DNA of 40,951 nt from Hypsibius dujardini (GCA_001579985.1 LRSR01002217.1:1-40951), one strand, 5' to 3'; positions 22,239-34,170 are shown, counted from the stretch's first letter. Program-made: numbers and translations. The notes: generated by a model not told the origin, from the letters alone.

Positions 22239-24200
22239 CGGTGTAGCCGGTGTAGCACGGTGTAGCCAGTGTAGCTACTGTAGCATGGTGTAGCCGGTGT
22301 AGCCAGTGTAACCAGTGTAGCTAGTGTAACCAGTGTAGCTAGTGTAGCATGGTGTAGCAGACGGTGTAGCCAGTGTAGCAGTGTAGCTAGTGTAGCATGG
22401 TGTAGAATTAGCTAGTGTAGCATTGTAGATGTAGCTAGTGTAGCATGTGTAGCAGTGTAGACAGTGTAGATGTAGCCATTGTAGCTAGTGTAGCATGGTG
22501 TGGCCAGTGTAGCTAGTGTAGCATGGTGTAGCCAGTGTAGCCATTGTAACTAGTGTAGCATGGTGTAGCCAGTGTAGCCAGTGTAGCCATTGTAGCTACT
22601 GTAGCATGGTGTAGCCGGTGTAGCCAGTGTAACCAGTGTAGCTAGTGTAACCAGTGTAGCTAGTGTAGCATGGTGTAGCAAGGTGTAGCCGGTGTAGCTT
22701 GTGTAGCCAGTGTAACCATTGTAGCTAGTGTAGCATGGTGTAGCATGGTGTAGCCAGTGTAGCTAGTGTAGCACGGTGTAGCCAATGTAGCTAGTGTAGC
22801 ATGGTGTAGGCAGTGTAGACAGTGTAGCCATTGTAGCCATTGTAGCTAGTGTAGCATGGTGTAGCCAGTGTAGCTAGTGTAACATGGTGTAGCCAGTGTA
22901 GCCATTGTAGCAAGTGTAGCATGGTGTAGGCAGTGTAGACAGTGTAGCCAGTGTAGCCATTGTAGCTCGTGTAGCATAGTGTAGCCAGTGTAGCTTGTGT
23001 AGCATGGTGTAGCCAGTGTAGCCATTGTAGCTAGTGTAGCATGGTGTAGCCAGTGTAGCCAGTGTAGCCATGGTAGCTAGTGTAGCATGGTGTAGCCAAT
23101 GTAGCCAGTGTAGAATGGTGTAGACGGTGTAGCCAGTGTAGCCAGTGTAGCCAGTGTAGCCATTGTAGCTAGTGAAGCATGGTGTGGCCAGTGTAGCTAG
23201 TGTAGCATGGTGTAGCCAGTGTAGCCATTGTAACTAGTGTAACATGGTGTAGCCAGTGTAGCCAGTGTAGCCATTGTAGCTAGTGTAGCATGGTGTAGCC
23301 AGTGTAGCCGTTGTAGCTAGTGTAGCATGGTGTAGCCAGTGTAGCCAGTGTAGCCATTGTAGCTAGTGTAGCATGGTGTAGCCAATGTAGCTAGTGTAGC
23401 ATGGTGTAGACGGTGTAGCCAGTGTAGCCAGTGTAGCTAGTGTAGCATGGTGTAGCCAATGTAGCTAGTGTAGCATGGTGTAGGCAGTGTAGACAGTGTA
23501 GCCATTGTAACCATTGTAGCTACTAAAGCATGGTGTGGCCGGTGTAGCTAGTGTAGCCATTGTAGCTAGTGTAGCATGGTGTAGCCAATGTAGCTAGTGT
23601 AGCATGGTGTAGCCAATGTAGCTAGTGTAGCATGGTGTAGGCAGTTTAGACAGTGTAGCCATTGTAGCCATTGTAGTCAGTGTAGCCAGTGTAGCCAGTG
23701 TAGCTAGTGTAGCATGGTATAGCCAGCGTAGCTAGTGTAGCAAGGTGTAGCCAGTGTAGCCGTTGCAGCTAGTGTAGCATGGTGTAGCCAGTGTAGCCAG
23801 TGTAGCCATTGTAGCTAGTGTAGCATGGTGTAACCAGTGTAGCTGGTGTAACCAGTGTAGCTAGTGTAGCATGGTGTAGCAAGGTGTAGCCGGTGTAGCT
23901 TGTGTAGCATGGTGTAGACGGTGTAGCCAGTGTAGCCAGTGTAGCCATTGTAGCTAGTGTAGCATGGTGTAGCATGGTGTAGCCAGTGTAGCTAGTGTAG
24001 CATGGTGTAGCCAGTGTAGCCGTTGTAGCTAGTGTAGCATGGTGTAGCCAGTGTAGCCAGTGTAGCCATTGTAGCTAGTGTAGCATGGTGTAGCCAATGT
24101 AGCTAGTGTAGCATGGTGTAGGCAGTGTAGACAGTGTAGCCATTGTAGCCATTGTAGCTAGTGTAGCATGGTGTAGCCAGTGTAGCACGGTGTAACCAGT
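22239..24200 (+). repeat. Minisatellite array, 9-bp unit GTGTAGCCA
   Basis: About 2 kb is made almost entirely of GTGTAGCNN units (GTGTAGCCA, GTGTAGCTA, GTGTAGCAT and GTGTAACCA variants), arranged in irregular higher-order blocks of 27-45 bp such as GCATGGTGTAGCCAGTGTAG. The minus strand is open in all frames for long stretches only because the reverse unit TGGCTACAC contains no stop; those frames are not genes. An array of the same unit in the opposite orientation is at 34338-34916. Confidence 0.97.
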
Positions 24201-24337
24201 TTGAGCAGAAAGGTTTTGAAATACCACGGTGCCCCAAATATGCATAGTTGTTTTGTGCTGTTTGCATCTTGGTGAAATATTTTATTTATTATGTTTAGCG
24301 TCATTGTGCGTGCCGACCGTTATGATTATCACGTCCA

Positions 24338-24592
24338 GATGAAGATTTGGCTCCGATGGATTTTTAAGTGAAAGGTATTTTTAAATGGGAATTGTTTAAC
24401 AAGGCTCCGACTACTGTTATGGGCTTGAAATGTGTTATGACTTCAGTGTGGTCCACGCTTGGACATTGGACACGCTTAGATCAGCGCGAAATTCAGAGAG
24501 TTCTCCAATCTTGGCCCGGTTGCATTGAAATGATGATTGAGAAGGGCGGTCATAATATTGAACACACTTTGAGTGGACATAAGAAGTTTTAG
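24338..24592 (+). mobile_element. Mariner-family transposase C-terminal relic
   Basis: The frame reads DEDLAPMDF, a stop, then VKGIFKWELFNKAPTT and, later, IQRVLQSWPGCIEMMIEKGG followed by HNIEHTL. DLAPMDF matches the third catalytic Asp region of Tc1/mariner (DDE_3) transposases, and the SWPxxI...GGH end is typical of their C-termini. The in-frame stop and the absence of the N-terminal two thirds make it a dead fragment. It sits about 140 bp after the minisatellite, on the opposite strand to the mariner relic at 3200-3775. Confidence 0.75.
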
Positions 24593-24701
24593 TATTTATT
24601 TTGGAATTAATAAAAATCGGCCACAAACAAATGGATGGGCCTCTATGATAAAGCAACTACCGCGCTTATCGTAAGTATTTATATCTTAATCGAATTATAA
24701 A

Positions 24702-24727
24702 TACAGAAGCGTGAGCACGCGAAGTTG
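24702..24727 (+). repeat. Left copy of 26-bp inverted repeat flanking the R2-like element
   Basis: TACAGAAGCGTGAGCAC followed by GCGAAGTTG. The reverse complement occurs at 28747-28772 with 25 of 26 bases identical. Confidence 0.9.
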
Positions 24728-25986
24728 TGACAGTTCGAGTTTTCTCAATTATTTCAACAGCTATCAATTCACAATCCATCCTTAGTGTCCAATAAGCCTT
24801 TCGAATTTCGAATTAAGTTTGGGTTCATTCGATTTTGGAAAAAAATTTTAAATTACTATTCTTTTGAGAATGTCAAACACAAATCAGATTTGAAATTACG
24901 GTAATAATTTTTTCTCCATTCAAAACGGACAATGGTTTATTAGGACGAATAAGTCTCCGTTTTATTTGAAACTCCGCCCAAACATGCAACAATATTTTGT
25001 AAGACCGGGGTATTTTAGTAATTTGCAAAATACTCAGCTGGTGCGCATTCGAAATGGAAAGCCACAGCAGACAGGAAAAAAGAAAGAAAAAACCAAAAGG
25101 AAATGAATCACCAAACGACACTTTTTCAAAGCATGTTTTTTAAGCCATTCCTAATTTTTGCCGTTTGGGTTACTCAGAATGGTTGAATTTCACAAGAAAA
25201 GTCTTTTGATGAGGGATCGGTATAAAGGCGTTCAATTTTTAAGTGTTTAAACATTTAATGTTAAACGGAAAACTAAAAGAAATTATTTTGAAGTTTAGGA
25301 AATCCGGGTTAACAAATACCTGGTTTTGACGCCATCTTTTTTGAGAAAAGCTCAACCAAAAGATTTATTTGGCAGTTTATTCATTTGCATCTGAAAGAAC
25401 CGGATTCCGGATTTCCCACTGAACACGTCATTGAAATCGGATTGAAAAAAACAACATTTTTTTAGTGTACTGCTGTTTGGTTAAAGACCACTCTCCGGTA
25501 TCGGAATGGGTCTTTTGCGGTTTATTTGACCAATTTTTCCAATTTAAAAATGTTTTTATAAGAATAATTGATGTCGGAACAAAAATGAAATGATAGCAGT
25601 ACAAAAATTAATGAGACAAATCACAAAAAACGCTTCCGAGCAAGCTGATTTCTGATTTTACTGTTGAAATTTGTTATGCGTTTTTCTCACCCCGGTCGGG
25701 TAAAATTAATTTTAAATTTTTCAAAAGTCCGAAATCCCCATCAACTTAACTTTTTTGGTGGAGGTAATTATGGATTTCTGAATACAAATTACTCGGAAAA
25801 TTTATTGCGCAGAGAACCTCTTCAAAATGCGTAAAACAGAAAGATATCCTTCATCACAGTTCATCACAGCGAGTGCGATCGCTTTATCGAAGTAGTTCTC
25901 ATCCTAATCCGAGGGGCTAGAATGGCCATGCACATGATCAAATATCTTTCTTTTCTCGGGACTTATAATCAGTGAAATTATCAAAG
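24728..25986. other. A+T-rich interval before the R2-like element
   Basis: No coding motifs were recognised on either strand. It may be 5' untranslated sequence of the retroelement or host intergenic DNA; nothing in it decides. Confidence 0.35.
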
Positions 25987-28725
25987 ATGTCGCAGCTTCA
26001 GTCGCAGCCGCAGTCGCAATCGCAATCGCAACCGCAAACCGTCGCACTAGCAAAAGAAGTCGTACCTGCGCCCGCCGACCCTAGTCTAACGTGTGACCAG
26101 TGTAAGGTCATCGTCGCAAAGACCCTGGGAGGTCTGAAAATTTACCGGGGAAAGGGGATATGTTTGAAGACCCAGAAAAAAGATGGCGGAGCTCTCAAGG
26201 AGAAATGTCCGCACTGTCTCCTTGAGTTTTCCAAGGCCGGCCTAACCACGCACGCACGATCAGTCCACCCAACTGTATTCCGTAAAAAAATCAGATCCAA
26301 TTTTGAAGCGCCGTTAGTCGAAACTGCTGTGCATGGAACGGACAAAGCGGGCAGACTCCAACAAGCCATGCTGCACTGGCAGGCCATATTCCTCGGCATT
26401 CGCAATACTGACCGAGACTAAACCGCTTTCGACCATCGCACAGCTGAGTTCTCCGCAGCGCTAGTTGATCTAGTAAATTTTTTGCCAGGTCCCAAGCACC
26501 CTGCTCGAAGATTCCACCGTGAACGGAGAGAGGCAAAAAAGTCCGGCAATCGAAAAGGCAGACAGCCCACAAACCATGACCAGTCCACCAATCCAGAACG
26601 CAATGACCGCCGCCGACGCGAGAACGGCCGAGCAAAACACCAGTATGAGATGGTGCTATACAATGCGTGCAATACAGGTCGTCCATGGGGTGCCCAATCG
26701 CCATGGACGACCTGTACGATTCGTTTACAGGCCGATTCGAAGAGCGGAAATCGCAAGAGCGAACCAGCTACCCACACCCTCCTACGGTAGAGGAGCAGAA
26801 AGCCCTGAACAATGCATTTCCGATGGAAATATCCGCCGATATGATTTCCAACGTTGCAAGGAGAATCCGCATCGACACATCCACCGGTCCCGACCATGTC
26901 ATCATGAGAATCGTCAAGCAGAAAGAAGTCGCAGCTGTGCTTGCAGTGATTGATACTATTATGCTACAGTGGAGTTACACGCCCGCTAAATACCGCCACT
27001 ATCGAACAGTTCTCGTCCCCAAAGGATCCAACGGGAAAGATCGACGACCTATTACCATTTGTTCTGTCCTGCGCCGTGTCGTCAAGAGGGTCTTAGACCG
27101 GTATTTCAAATCGTTCACTTCTGTTTCCGCCCGTCAGTACGGATTCACCAGCTCTCCCGGTGTGCACGTCGCATCATTCATCATTGGCGGCTGTCTCCAG
27201 CATGCGAAGACCACTAAGTCCGACATATGCGTGGTAATGTTGGATGTCAGTAAGGCATTCGAGAACGTGCCACATACCCATATCATACGGTCATTGCAAT
27301 CAGCCCATTTACCTGACGCATTGCGCACACTGGCTCTGGCCTTGTAACTCGGAATACTACCCAGTTAGAAGTCAATGGCGCCAAATCAAAGGTGCTACAT
27401 GTAAACAAAGGCCTTTTCCAAGGCTGCCCATTGTCCCCAACGTTGTAAAATTTTGTGACCGACTTTGTGACTCGCGAACTGTCCGAAATGGAGGTGTCGG
27501 CCGAGTATGGGTACCCACTCTTTGCCCAATGTATCCGTCGCAGCATTTGCAGACGATTTGACGCCTGTCGCAAAGAGGGTGGATGCTGAATAGAGCTGGT
27601 CAACCGAGCGCGGTCTTTGTTGCTCGAAATCGGATTCCATGTCAACACTGGCAAGTCAAAAGCCATTGTATTGCAAAAGGGCATCCAGTCCTCCGCTCCT
27701 CTCGATTTGGGGGATGGTACCATAATCCCCGTGTCACTCCCTGGCGAAAAGAACCGCTACCTTGGCACCACTATAACCGACCAACCGGCCTTCGACCACG
27801 AGATAATAATTCGTTCGCTGACCGACAGTCTCGAAAAGCTCGCTCGCAGCAACCTCCTCCATTCCGACCAGAAACTCAACATCATCAACCAGTTTATATG
27901 GCCTCAGCTAATTTTTCCACTACAGACCGCTCCACTGAACACGTTCCCCAACGGTTTTTTGCAGGCAGTCGACAAAGTGGTCCGCAGCACCGTGAAGGAA
28001 ATCGTCCGATTTCCAACCGACATACCAAACTCCTTCTTCTACGCACCACGAAAATTCAAGAGCCTTGGCGTCATGAATGCAGAAAAGGAGGGGAGTTTCC
28101 AGCACGTCAACATCTGCTTTGGATTGGAGAAGGACGGCGAACCTCTCGTTTTAGTGGTCTGAAACCTACGAGCCGATATTGACAGCTGTATTCAAAAGCT
28201 CGCCGTTCCGCCCGACAAAGTCTCACCATTCTTAGATGTCAAAAGCAAGCCATTAAATCCCGTGGCCAGGATACGGGAGGAGAAACGGAGTCAAGAGTTT
28301 GCCATTTCGGGAGCCTTGAAGGTGCGCGGCCAGGGTGTTTAGTTGTATTCCGAATGTCCCGCAGCAAATAGCTGGGTCTACAATTGACGAGGATTATTGA
28401 GCTCAGAGTGGACGACTAGACTTAAGATGGTGACGAATGGAGCGGAAGTGAGAGCTCTTCCCGGCAGAAGTCAGGACGGAAACCTTTGCAGATCTCCGGA
28501 CTGCAAAGAGATTGAATCCCTTGCTCACGTCTTGGGTGCTTGCCAAAAAGCTCGCTGTTACGAAACGCCCGCCACGACCTCGTGGAAAAGCTCATCGGAG
28601 AGGCTCTAAAGAAGACTGGGCTGGAGATCGACTACGAGAGTGGCTGCGTCGCAGTCAACGGCAGCAGGCGCCGAAAGGACAGTGTTGCCATCGACCTCGG
28701 AGCCGAGAAAGAATTCATAAAATAA
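25987..28725 (+). mobile_element. Broken R2-like non-LTR retrotransposon
   Basis: Starting from ATG at 25987, a Gln/Ser repeat (SQLQSQPQSQ) leads to a Cys-rich first finger (CDQCK...GIC) and a C2H2 finger (CPHCLLEF...HARSVH). After a stop, the RT domain follows in shifted frames: STGPDHV, VLVPKGSNGKDRRPIT and RQYGFTSSPG, then the first active-site Asp in VVMLDVSKAFENVP. Next come QGCPLSPTL and, after another shift, AAFADDLTP (the DD pair), then YLGTTITDQ and thumb sequence. Near the 3' end a CCHC motif (CRSPDCKEIESLAHVLGAC) precedes a segment like the restriction-like endonuclease (RHDLVEKLIGEALKKTG). This order is that of the R2/NeSL/CRE group. At least four frameshifts or stops make it inactive. 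An A-rich end (AAAATAAATAAAG) follows the last stop. Confidence 0.92.
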
Positions 28726-28746
28726 ATAAAGTGCAATTCATTATCC

Positions 28747-28772
28747 CAACTTCGTGTGCTCACGCTTCTGTA
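28747..28772 (-). repeat. Right copy of 26-bp inverted repeat flanking the R2-like element
   Basis: CAACTTCGTGTGCTCACG followed by CTTCTGTA: the reverse complement of 24702-24727 with one mismatch. It begins 22 bp after the last retroelement stop codon. Confidence 0.9.
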
Positions 28773-30943
28773 CAATATTCGTGAACTTATATAGTTTTTG
28801 CAAGTGTAACCGCGGCTTTTGGTCACTGACACTTGCTGGCAATTTTCAAAATGTTAGCGACTAATGTTAGGTCTACCAACCGTAAGTTGGATAGTTAACA
28901 AGTTTATTAGACTGATAATAAAGACTGTTAGAGAAATAAACTGAAAGAAAGGAAAGAGGAAGTAGAACTCCGCGTAGAAATAAAAAACACATTATTATAT
29001 AGTAAAGTTTTAACTATAGAAATGAAAGCAAATAGCACATACATCAGAATAGGGTTAACAGAGTAGACAGAGTTACAAACTAAGTATGATACTCGTGAGT
29101 TAAAGACCTATAATGATTGGATATGAGGACTTGTTGGGCGTGGTCCAACACTAACTTTGATACATCGGTATTTTACTGTAAATATAACCGAAAATAAATT
29201 AGACTGTCGTATGAATTAAAAATGATTCTTCTCGGAGGTCGAAGGGGAATAATGACAATATTACAAATAATTTCGTTTTGTACCTCCTTCAAAAGTTCAA
29301 TTTAGTCCATTTGTTCTCAGTATCAGTTTTTAACTGATACAATCAAACTGCTTTGACTGATAAACCGAACCGAATTTAACCGAACCGCTTCGATTTCAAA
29401 CACCTAAATACGCTTGGTATTAGTATACATATCATGCCCATCATTTTCATATGATGGACAGTTTTGGTCTCGCTTGGAGCCATTTGTACATACTGTAAGC
29501 CGATGGATCAGCAGGTCAGAAAAACTTCTTCAGAAAAACTTCTGAAAAAGGCAGAACATCTGTTTCATATTTCATATTTCATACTTCACGACAGACGAAA
29601 TTTGCCGGAATAACCAAAAAAACGTAAAAAATATTCGTTTTGTAAATAATTTATATGCTAGATACTCGATGAAATTTTCGTCATGGAATTTCAACTGCGT
29701 TTATAGCATAGCACGGTGGTAGCATAGTATGGGATAGCACGGTCACTCGTTGAGCTTAATAATTACCCACTAAGCATGGAACAAGCTATCTAAACTAAAA
29801 ACAAAACTGAAACTAATTAGTTTTGTCACTTAACCTGATTAAGTAAACCGAAGTCTTCAGTCACAAGATCTTTAATTTGAAAAAACTGATACTAAAATGT
29901 ATCAATATTATTTAAAATTATTATTTATCAAAAGACACTAAGAATGTATTTAGATGGTACAGCTCAAATCAAATTCTTCGACTTGCAAGCGAGTCAAGCT
30001 TATTGCTTTCAATTTGGACCGAATGAACGCCAATTGAGCGCTCGAGGCAGAGCCTCCAAATCAGGACCAAGTTCTCCCCCTTTGCACCAAGTTGTGTTAA
30101 GAACTTAGTCCTCGAGTGAGCTCGGGTGGTTCTGTGTTCCTCAGGTGACCAAGACAATATAGCAGGGCGTCAGTCGTCTCGCCGTACATTGGTGGTATGT
30201 ATGTTTGATCAGTTTGAATGGGAAGGAAACGCTAAGTGTCTTTAAATTCACTGGCAACAAATTTTAGAGCAGAGAGCAAGGAAATCAGACATTTTTACCG
30301 GACAAAACGAGCAATGTGACACAAAAGTGAATTATATTTGTTATGTTAAAGTTTCAGGAACGTGGAGTTCAAATTTGATTTAGAATTAATCCATCAGTTT
30401 TTATCTAGTAATGGTGAACCCTTCTTCAATTCTTCCTTATAGGCCCTTTGTGAGGCAAATTAAAGGCAAAATGAAGAGCAGTTCTGCGTAAAATGTGAAT
30501 GTTAGGCCTGAACGCAAAACACATGCAATCCGTACGACTTGGTCGCCATAAAAGTTATAAACCTCCCATCAAAGGAAGTGCCACAATTATTGTCCGGCTG
30601 AAAGCATTCGAAACTGAACATTCTTAGTTACTAGAAAACTAAAACTGGCGAAAAATTATTAGCTTAGTAAGTTTAGTTATTGACATCACTACTGCATATG
30701 TTGCACATTGCAAACGGAAACGAAAATCCTACTTCAGGTCTCCGTTCCGAGGTCCCAGAGAAATATTGAAATGCCTTTTAAACATAAAATGGTTATCATG
30801 ATACTCTAATTCTTAAAGTGAGTACTTACCACAAATGCATAATTGCCGTTATCTTCTCGAAAGCCCTTCCCAATTTCTGGATAAAACTTTAGTACATACA
30901 TCACAGGTGGCCCAATGGGCATTCATTTTCAAAGTCTAAAAAC
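28773..30943. other. A+T-rich gene-free interval
   Basis: No gene was recognised. A short palindrome TATCAGTTTTTAACTGATA is near 29320. Degenerate TAGCATAGCACGGTGGTAGC words near 29704-29750 recall the minisatellite unit. CTAAAACT-type A+T-rich words occur at 29780-29900 and 30620-30680. Confidence 0.35.
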
Positions 30944-31412
30944 CAGAGGTCTGCGCGGATCAAAAAAGTCAATCCGCAGCCCGGACCGCAGCCTATTTTT
31001 CAAACCGCAAACCGCACCGCAACGCAAAAAATATTGAAACCGCACTGCCGCGGCCCGCGGGCTGGTATTCTCAAACCGCAAAGCGCACCGCCAAATTCAG
31101 TATATGTTCCATTTTGAGGTCTCTGCGCCGTACACAAGCACTTTTCGAAAGGTGAACAAATCAGCAGGCTCTCTTGCTCTAGCACAAAATTATAACGGTA
31201 ATACTTTATATTTTACTGCTTAATTTTTACAAATTTGCCAAAAAAGGCGAGAAATGCGGTTTGCGACGGGTTGGGAAATGGAAACCGCGGCGGCAAAAAT
31301 TGTAACCGCGGCGGCACCGCAGCCCGCGGCTCATCCCAAACCGCACCGCCGCGGCTCGCCGCGCGGTCTGCAGCGATGCGGTACGGGCTGCGGTGCGGTT
31401 TGCAGACCTCTA
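30944..31412. mobile_element. 469-bp hAT-like MITE rich in ACCGCA words
   Basis: The ends are CAGAGGTCTGC at the left and GCAGACCTCTA at the right, inverted with one terminal mismatch. Inside, AACCGCACCGCAGCCCG-type words run inward from both ends, giving a partly self-complementary, GC-rich element that contrasts sharply with its A+T-rich surroundings. The flanks CTAAAAAC (30936-30943) and CTCAGAAC (31413-31420) agree at 6 of 8 positions, consistent with an aged 8-bp hAT target duplication. No transposase is inside. Confidence 0.8.
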
Positions 31413-31420
31413 CTCAGAAC

Positions 31421-33165
31421 ATTATCGGGAAAATAGGAAGGGGAAGAGTTTTTACTGCGCAGTAAAGAAATAAACTACGCACTAGGGTTCGAAGTCCAAC
31501 TACCATCGTTCACTGACAACAACCACACTGTATGGTTATATACACGCGAATCTGGTTAGGCAGCGCGAAAAGATGGACAGACGTAAAGGCAGAAAGATGA
31601 ACAGTTAAAGAGACCCAGCCTAAAATTTAGATCAAACCCAGTCCTTGAACCAAAACCCATACGGAAACACAGACACAAACACAGATACACATACATAGAT
31701 TTAAATCTGTATACACTAAGGCCTAAACCCGGACCAAACTCGTACAATAAAACAGACGCAGACACACATGCATAGATTTAGACTTACACCAAAAACCTAA
31801 ACCCTAAACCAAACCCCTACAGTAACAGTAACACAAACCTGATACAGACACTGGCACAGGCACTGACACAGAAACCCATTCCTAAATAGTAACACAGATA
31901 TCGACATAGACATAAATAAACAGGTAGAGAATTAAAAGGTTTAAAACCCGTCCGAATACGGCTCGTTATGCATTCAGATGCCTCAAACAAGAAAAATACT
32001 GTTCTAAATGGTTCAAAAGAAACATCAACTTTGCGGCTTTTCCGTGCGCGAAACGCGAGCAATAGCTTGTAACTTAATAATATAATATAATTTGCAACCT
32101 GACCGGACGGATGACGAGTCGTCCCACAAATTGATTTATCCAGTATATCGACGGGGTCGCCCACAAGAGGCAGGCCTATCAAAAGGCAGATGAACACCCC
32201 GGAATATATGCAGAAAGAAAGTCTGAATAGTAAGGCAACCCCCACAAACTTCCGGTGCCAAATTCGTCTGAACAGTTTGCCCGTTATGCAGTTAGTCTAC
32301 GACAAGAGCGGTCAGAAAGTTTCTGAACTTACACTAAATATTTAGACAATCGATGATAACCTTGGAAAGCACGACTATGTTCACTGACACTAGGCCAGCT
32401 CTGCGGGTATTCCGTTTGTCTATCATCGTCCTTCTAGTGCAGCTTTGAATTAAATTGAAACGATAATTAAGATATATGGTATGATTGCGAGACGCACAGA
32501 GGCAGGGACAAATAGACAAATAGACTTGAGGCACGGACACTCAGGCATATAAACGGACAAGCATTAAACCCACAGGTCAACCACAATATATAACATCCAA
32601 TATAAACAATACCTAATAACATTGCTAAACAGATAACAAATATATTGACCGATAGGCAGACAAGATAGTAACTCACAAGCCCAATCCCGAAAAAATATTA
32701 CTAGTAATGCTTGTGCTCCGGCGGTGTTCGTTTCTTAAACCTCTATTTTTCTGCAAAAGCACCAACCTTCTAGTCAATACTTTGACCGAGCCCTGTGACG
32801 AAACCTTCATCTGCTCTGGAGACTAATGCGCTACTGTTTTATGTATTCCATTATTTTATAGCCACACAATTGTTTGCTTACCATTGCCACCTTACCGCGC
32901 AAATAGGTTATTAAAATATTCCGCAGCCAAACGCAAGAGCGTTGCTGTTTAGGTTATCACATTATTCCATTATTCCACTGACGAAATGAGAGCTTGTGGG
33001 AGCCTCCAGTGCACAACTAAATAGCATATGCGTTTTTTCTATTATGTCATCGTTTAGATTAGATAAGCAAATATGCACTGAGTCCTTCAAAGATTGTTTC
33101 AGCCTGCAATTTCAGACTAATGGTTGCACATGACGACTTGCAATCAATCAAATTTAGAATTTATG
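31421..33165. other. Gene-free interval with dispersed short words
   Basis: From 31550 to 31880 there are many ACAGACACA and CTAAACCC words. These are irregular and not a tandem array. Around 32860-32990, TTATTCCATTATTCCACTG words foreshadow the 73-bp repeat that follows. No gene was recognised. Confidence 0.35.
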
Positions 33166-33457
33166 TTTATTACATTATTCCACTGCTGGAGGACTAGCGT
33201 AGAGGTGGCCGTTTGCCTTAACCATGTAGCTTATGGAGTTTATTCCATTTTTCCACTGTTGTAGGGACAGTGTGTGGGTGGTCAAGGACTTTGACCAAAT
33301 ATCCTATGGAGTTTATTCCATTATTCCACAGTTGTAATAGGTGGGTGTTGGTGGCCATGGGCTTTAATCATGAACTCTAGGGAGTTTATTTCATTATTCT
33401 ACATCTATTGAAGGCGAGTGCGTGCACCCATATTATAGTTGTACCGTTATTTTTGTA
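33166..33457. repeat. Four imperfect tandem copies of a 73-bp unit
   Basis: Copies begin at 33166, 33239, 33312 and 33385, exactly 73 bp apart, each opening with TTTATTCCATTATTCCAC (or a close variant), followed by a TGGTGGCCATGG-like segment and ending near CTATGGAG. Looser earlier matches near 32860-32990 suggest the array was once longer. Confidence 0.85.
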
Positions 33458-33518
33458 TTAAAAGTAGCCGCTGGGAATTTGTGTAGGCTTGTGCTAGAAC
33501 TAGCTAAATCTAGCATTG

Positions 33519-33640
33519 CGAGGCCAGTGTTGCACGTTGTAGCTAGTATATTAGGGTTTGGCTATTATAACAAGGTGTGATTGATTCAGATGATTAAGAC
33601 CAGTGCAAGAAGTTGTAGCTCGTGTAGCAAAGTAATGCGG
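33519..33640 (+). repeat. Decayed piece of the GTGTAGC minisatellite
   Basis: Words such as GGCCAGTGTTGCACGTTGTAGCTAGTA and AGTTGTAGCTCGTGTAGC match the 22-24 kb array orientation, not that of the nearby 34.3-kb array. Confidence 0.55.
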
Positions 33641-33643
33641 GTT

Positions 33644-34170
33644 AGGGAACGTTCAACAATGATGTCAGCAAATTTAGGGGGGTACGTGTCAGCAAACGAT
33701 GACGAGCTCTGACGTATAGGGGGTAGGGGTCTGTCCTTGGATTACGTCAGTAATTTTAAATCTCAAAATTTCCTTGATTCTGAGAGTTTGAAAAACGTGT
33801 ATTTCAATACCATTTTAAGACTCTCATGCCATTATTCTTCCCTTCATTTGAGCATCATACAAGTACTGGCAAGAAGTTCCGATGGCTCCACCAGAAAAAC
33901 AGGTACGTCACTAGGGGACTACATCTTCTTGATGCCTTCTTCAACAGAGCGGAAAATGCGGAGGATAACTAAGTGTTATCGGTGCTGAAATTTTGTTATT
34001 AAAGCGGAAATTTAAGATTTTGACGCATAGGGGGTTCCAACGACGCTAACATTAACGTTTGAAATTCAGGGGGGGGGGTAAAAAAAACACTGACTAGCTC
34101 TGACAGAGGGGGGCGGGTAGAGGTTAGGCCGCCTAATATCGAGCGCTGACGTATTTGTCGAACGTTCCCT
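33644..34170. mobile_element. 527-bp MITE with AGGGAACGTTC ends
   Basis: The left end AGGGAACGTTCAACAA and the right end, read inward, AGGGAACGTTCGACAA are inverted repeats (15 of 16), each followed by a TACGTCAG/GATGTCAG-like segment. Internal GAGCTCTGACG words are also repeated. No transposase motif and no clear target duplication were seen. Confidence 0.7.

Noticed and set aside
22874-23975. Several minus-strand frames of Tyr/Thr/Gly/Leu-rich repeats
   Set aside because: They are direct consequences of the 9-bp minisatellite unit, which has no stop on that strand.
26142-26897. Long minus-strand frames over the retroelement
   Set aside because: Antisense shadows of the zinc-finger and RT coding region; no motifs of their own.
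31550-31880. CTAAACCC and TAACACA words suggesting an interstitial telomere repeat
   Set aside because: The words are irregularly spaced and mixed with ACAGACAC; there is no tandem array.
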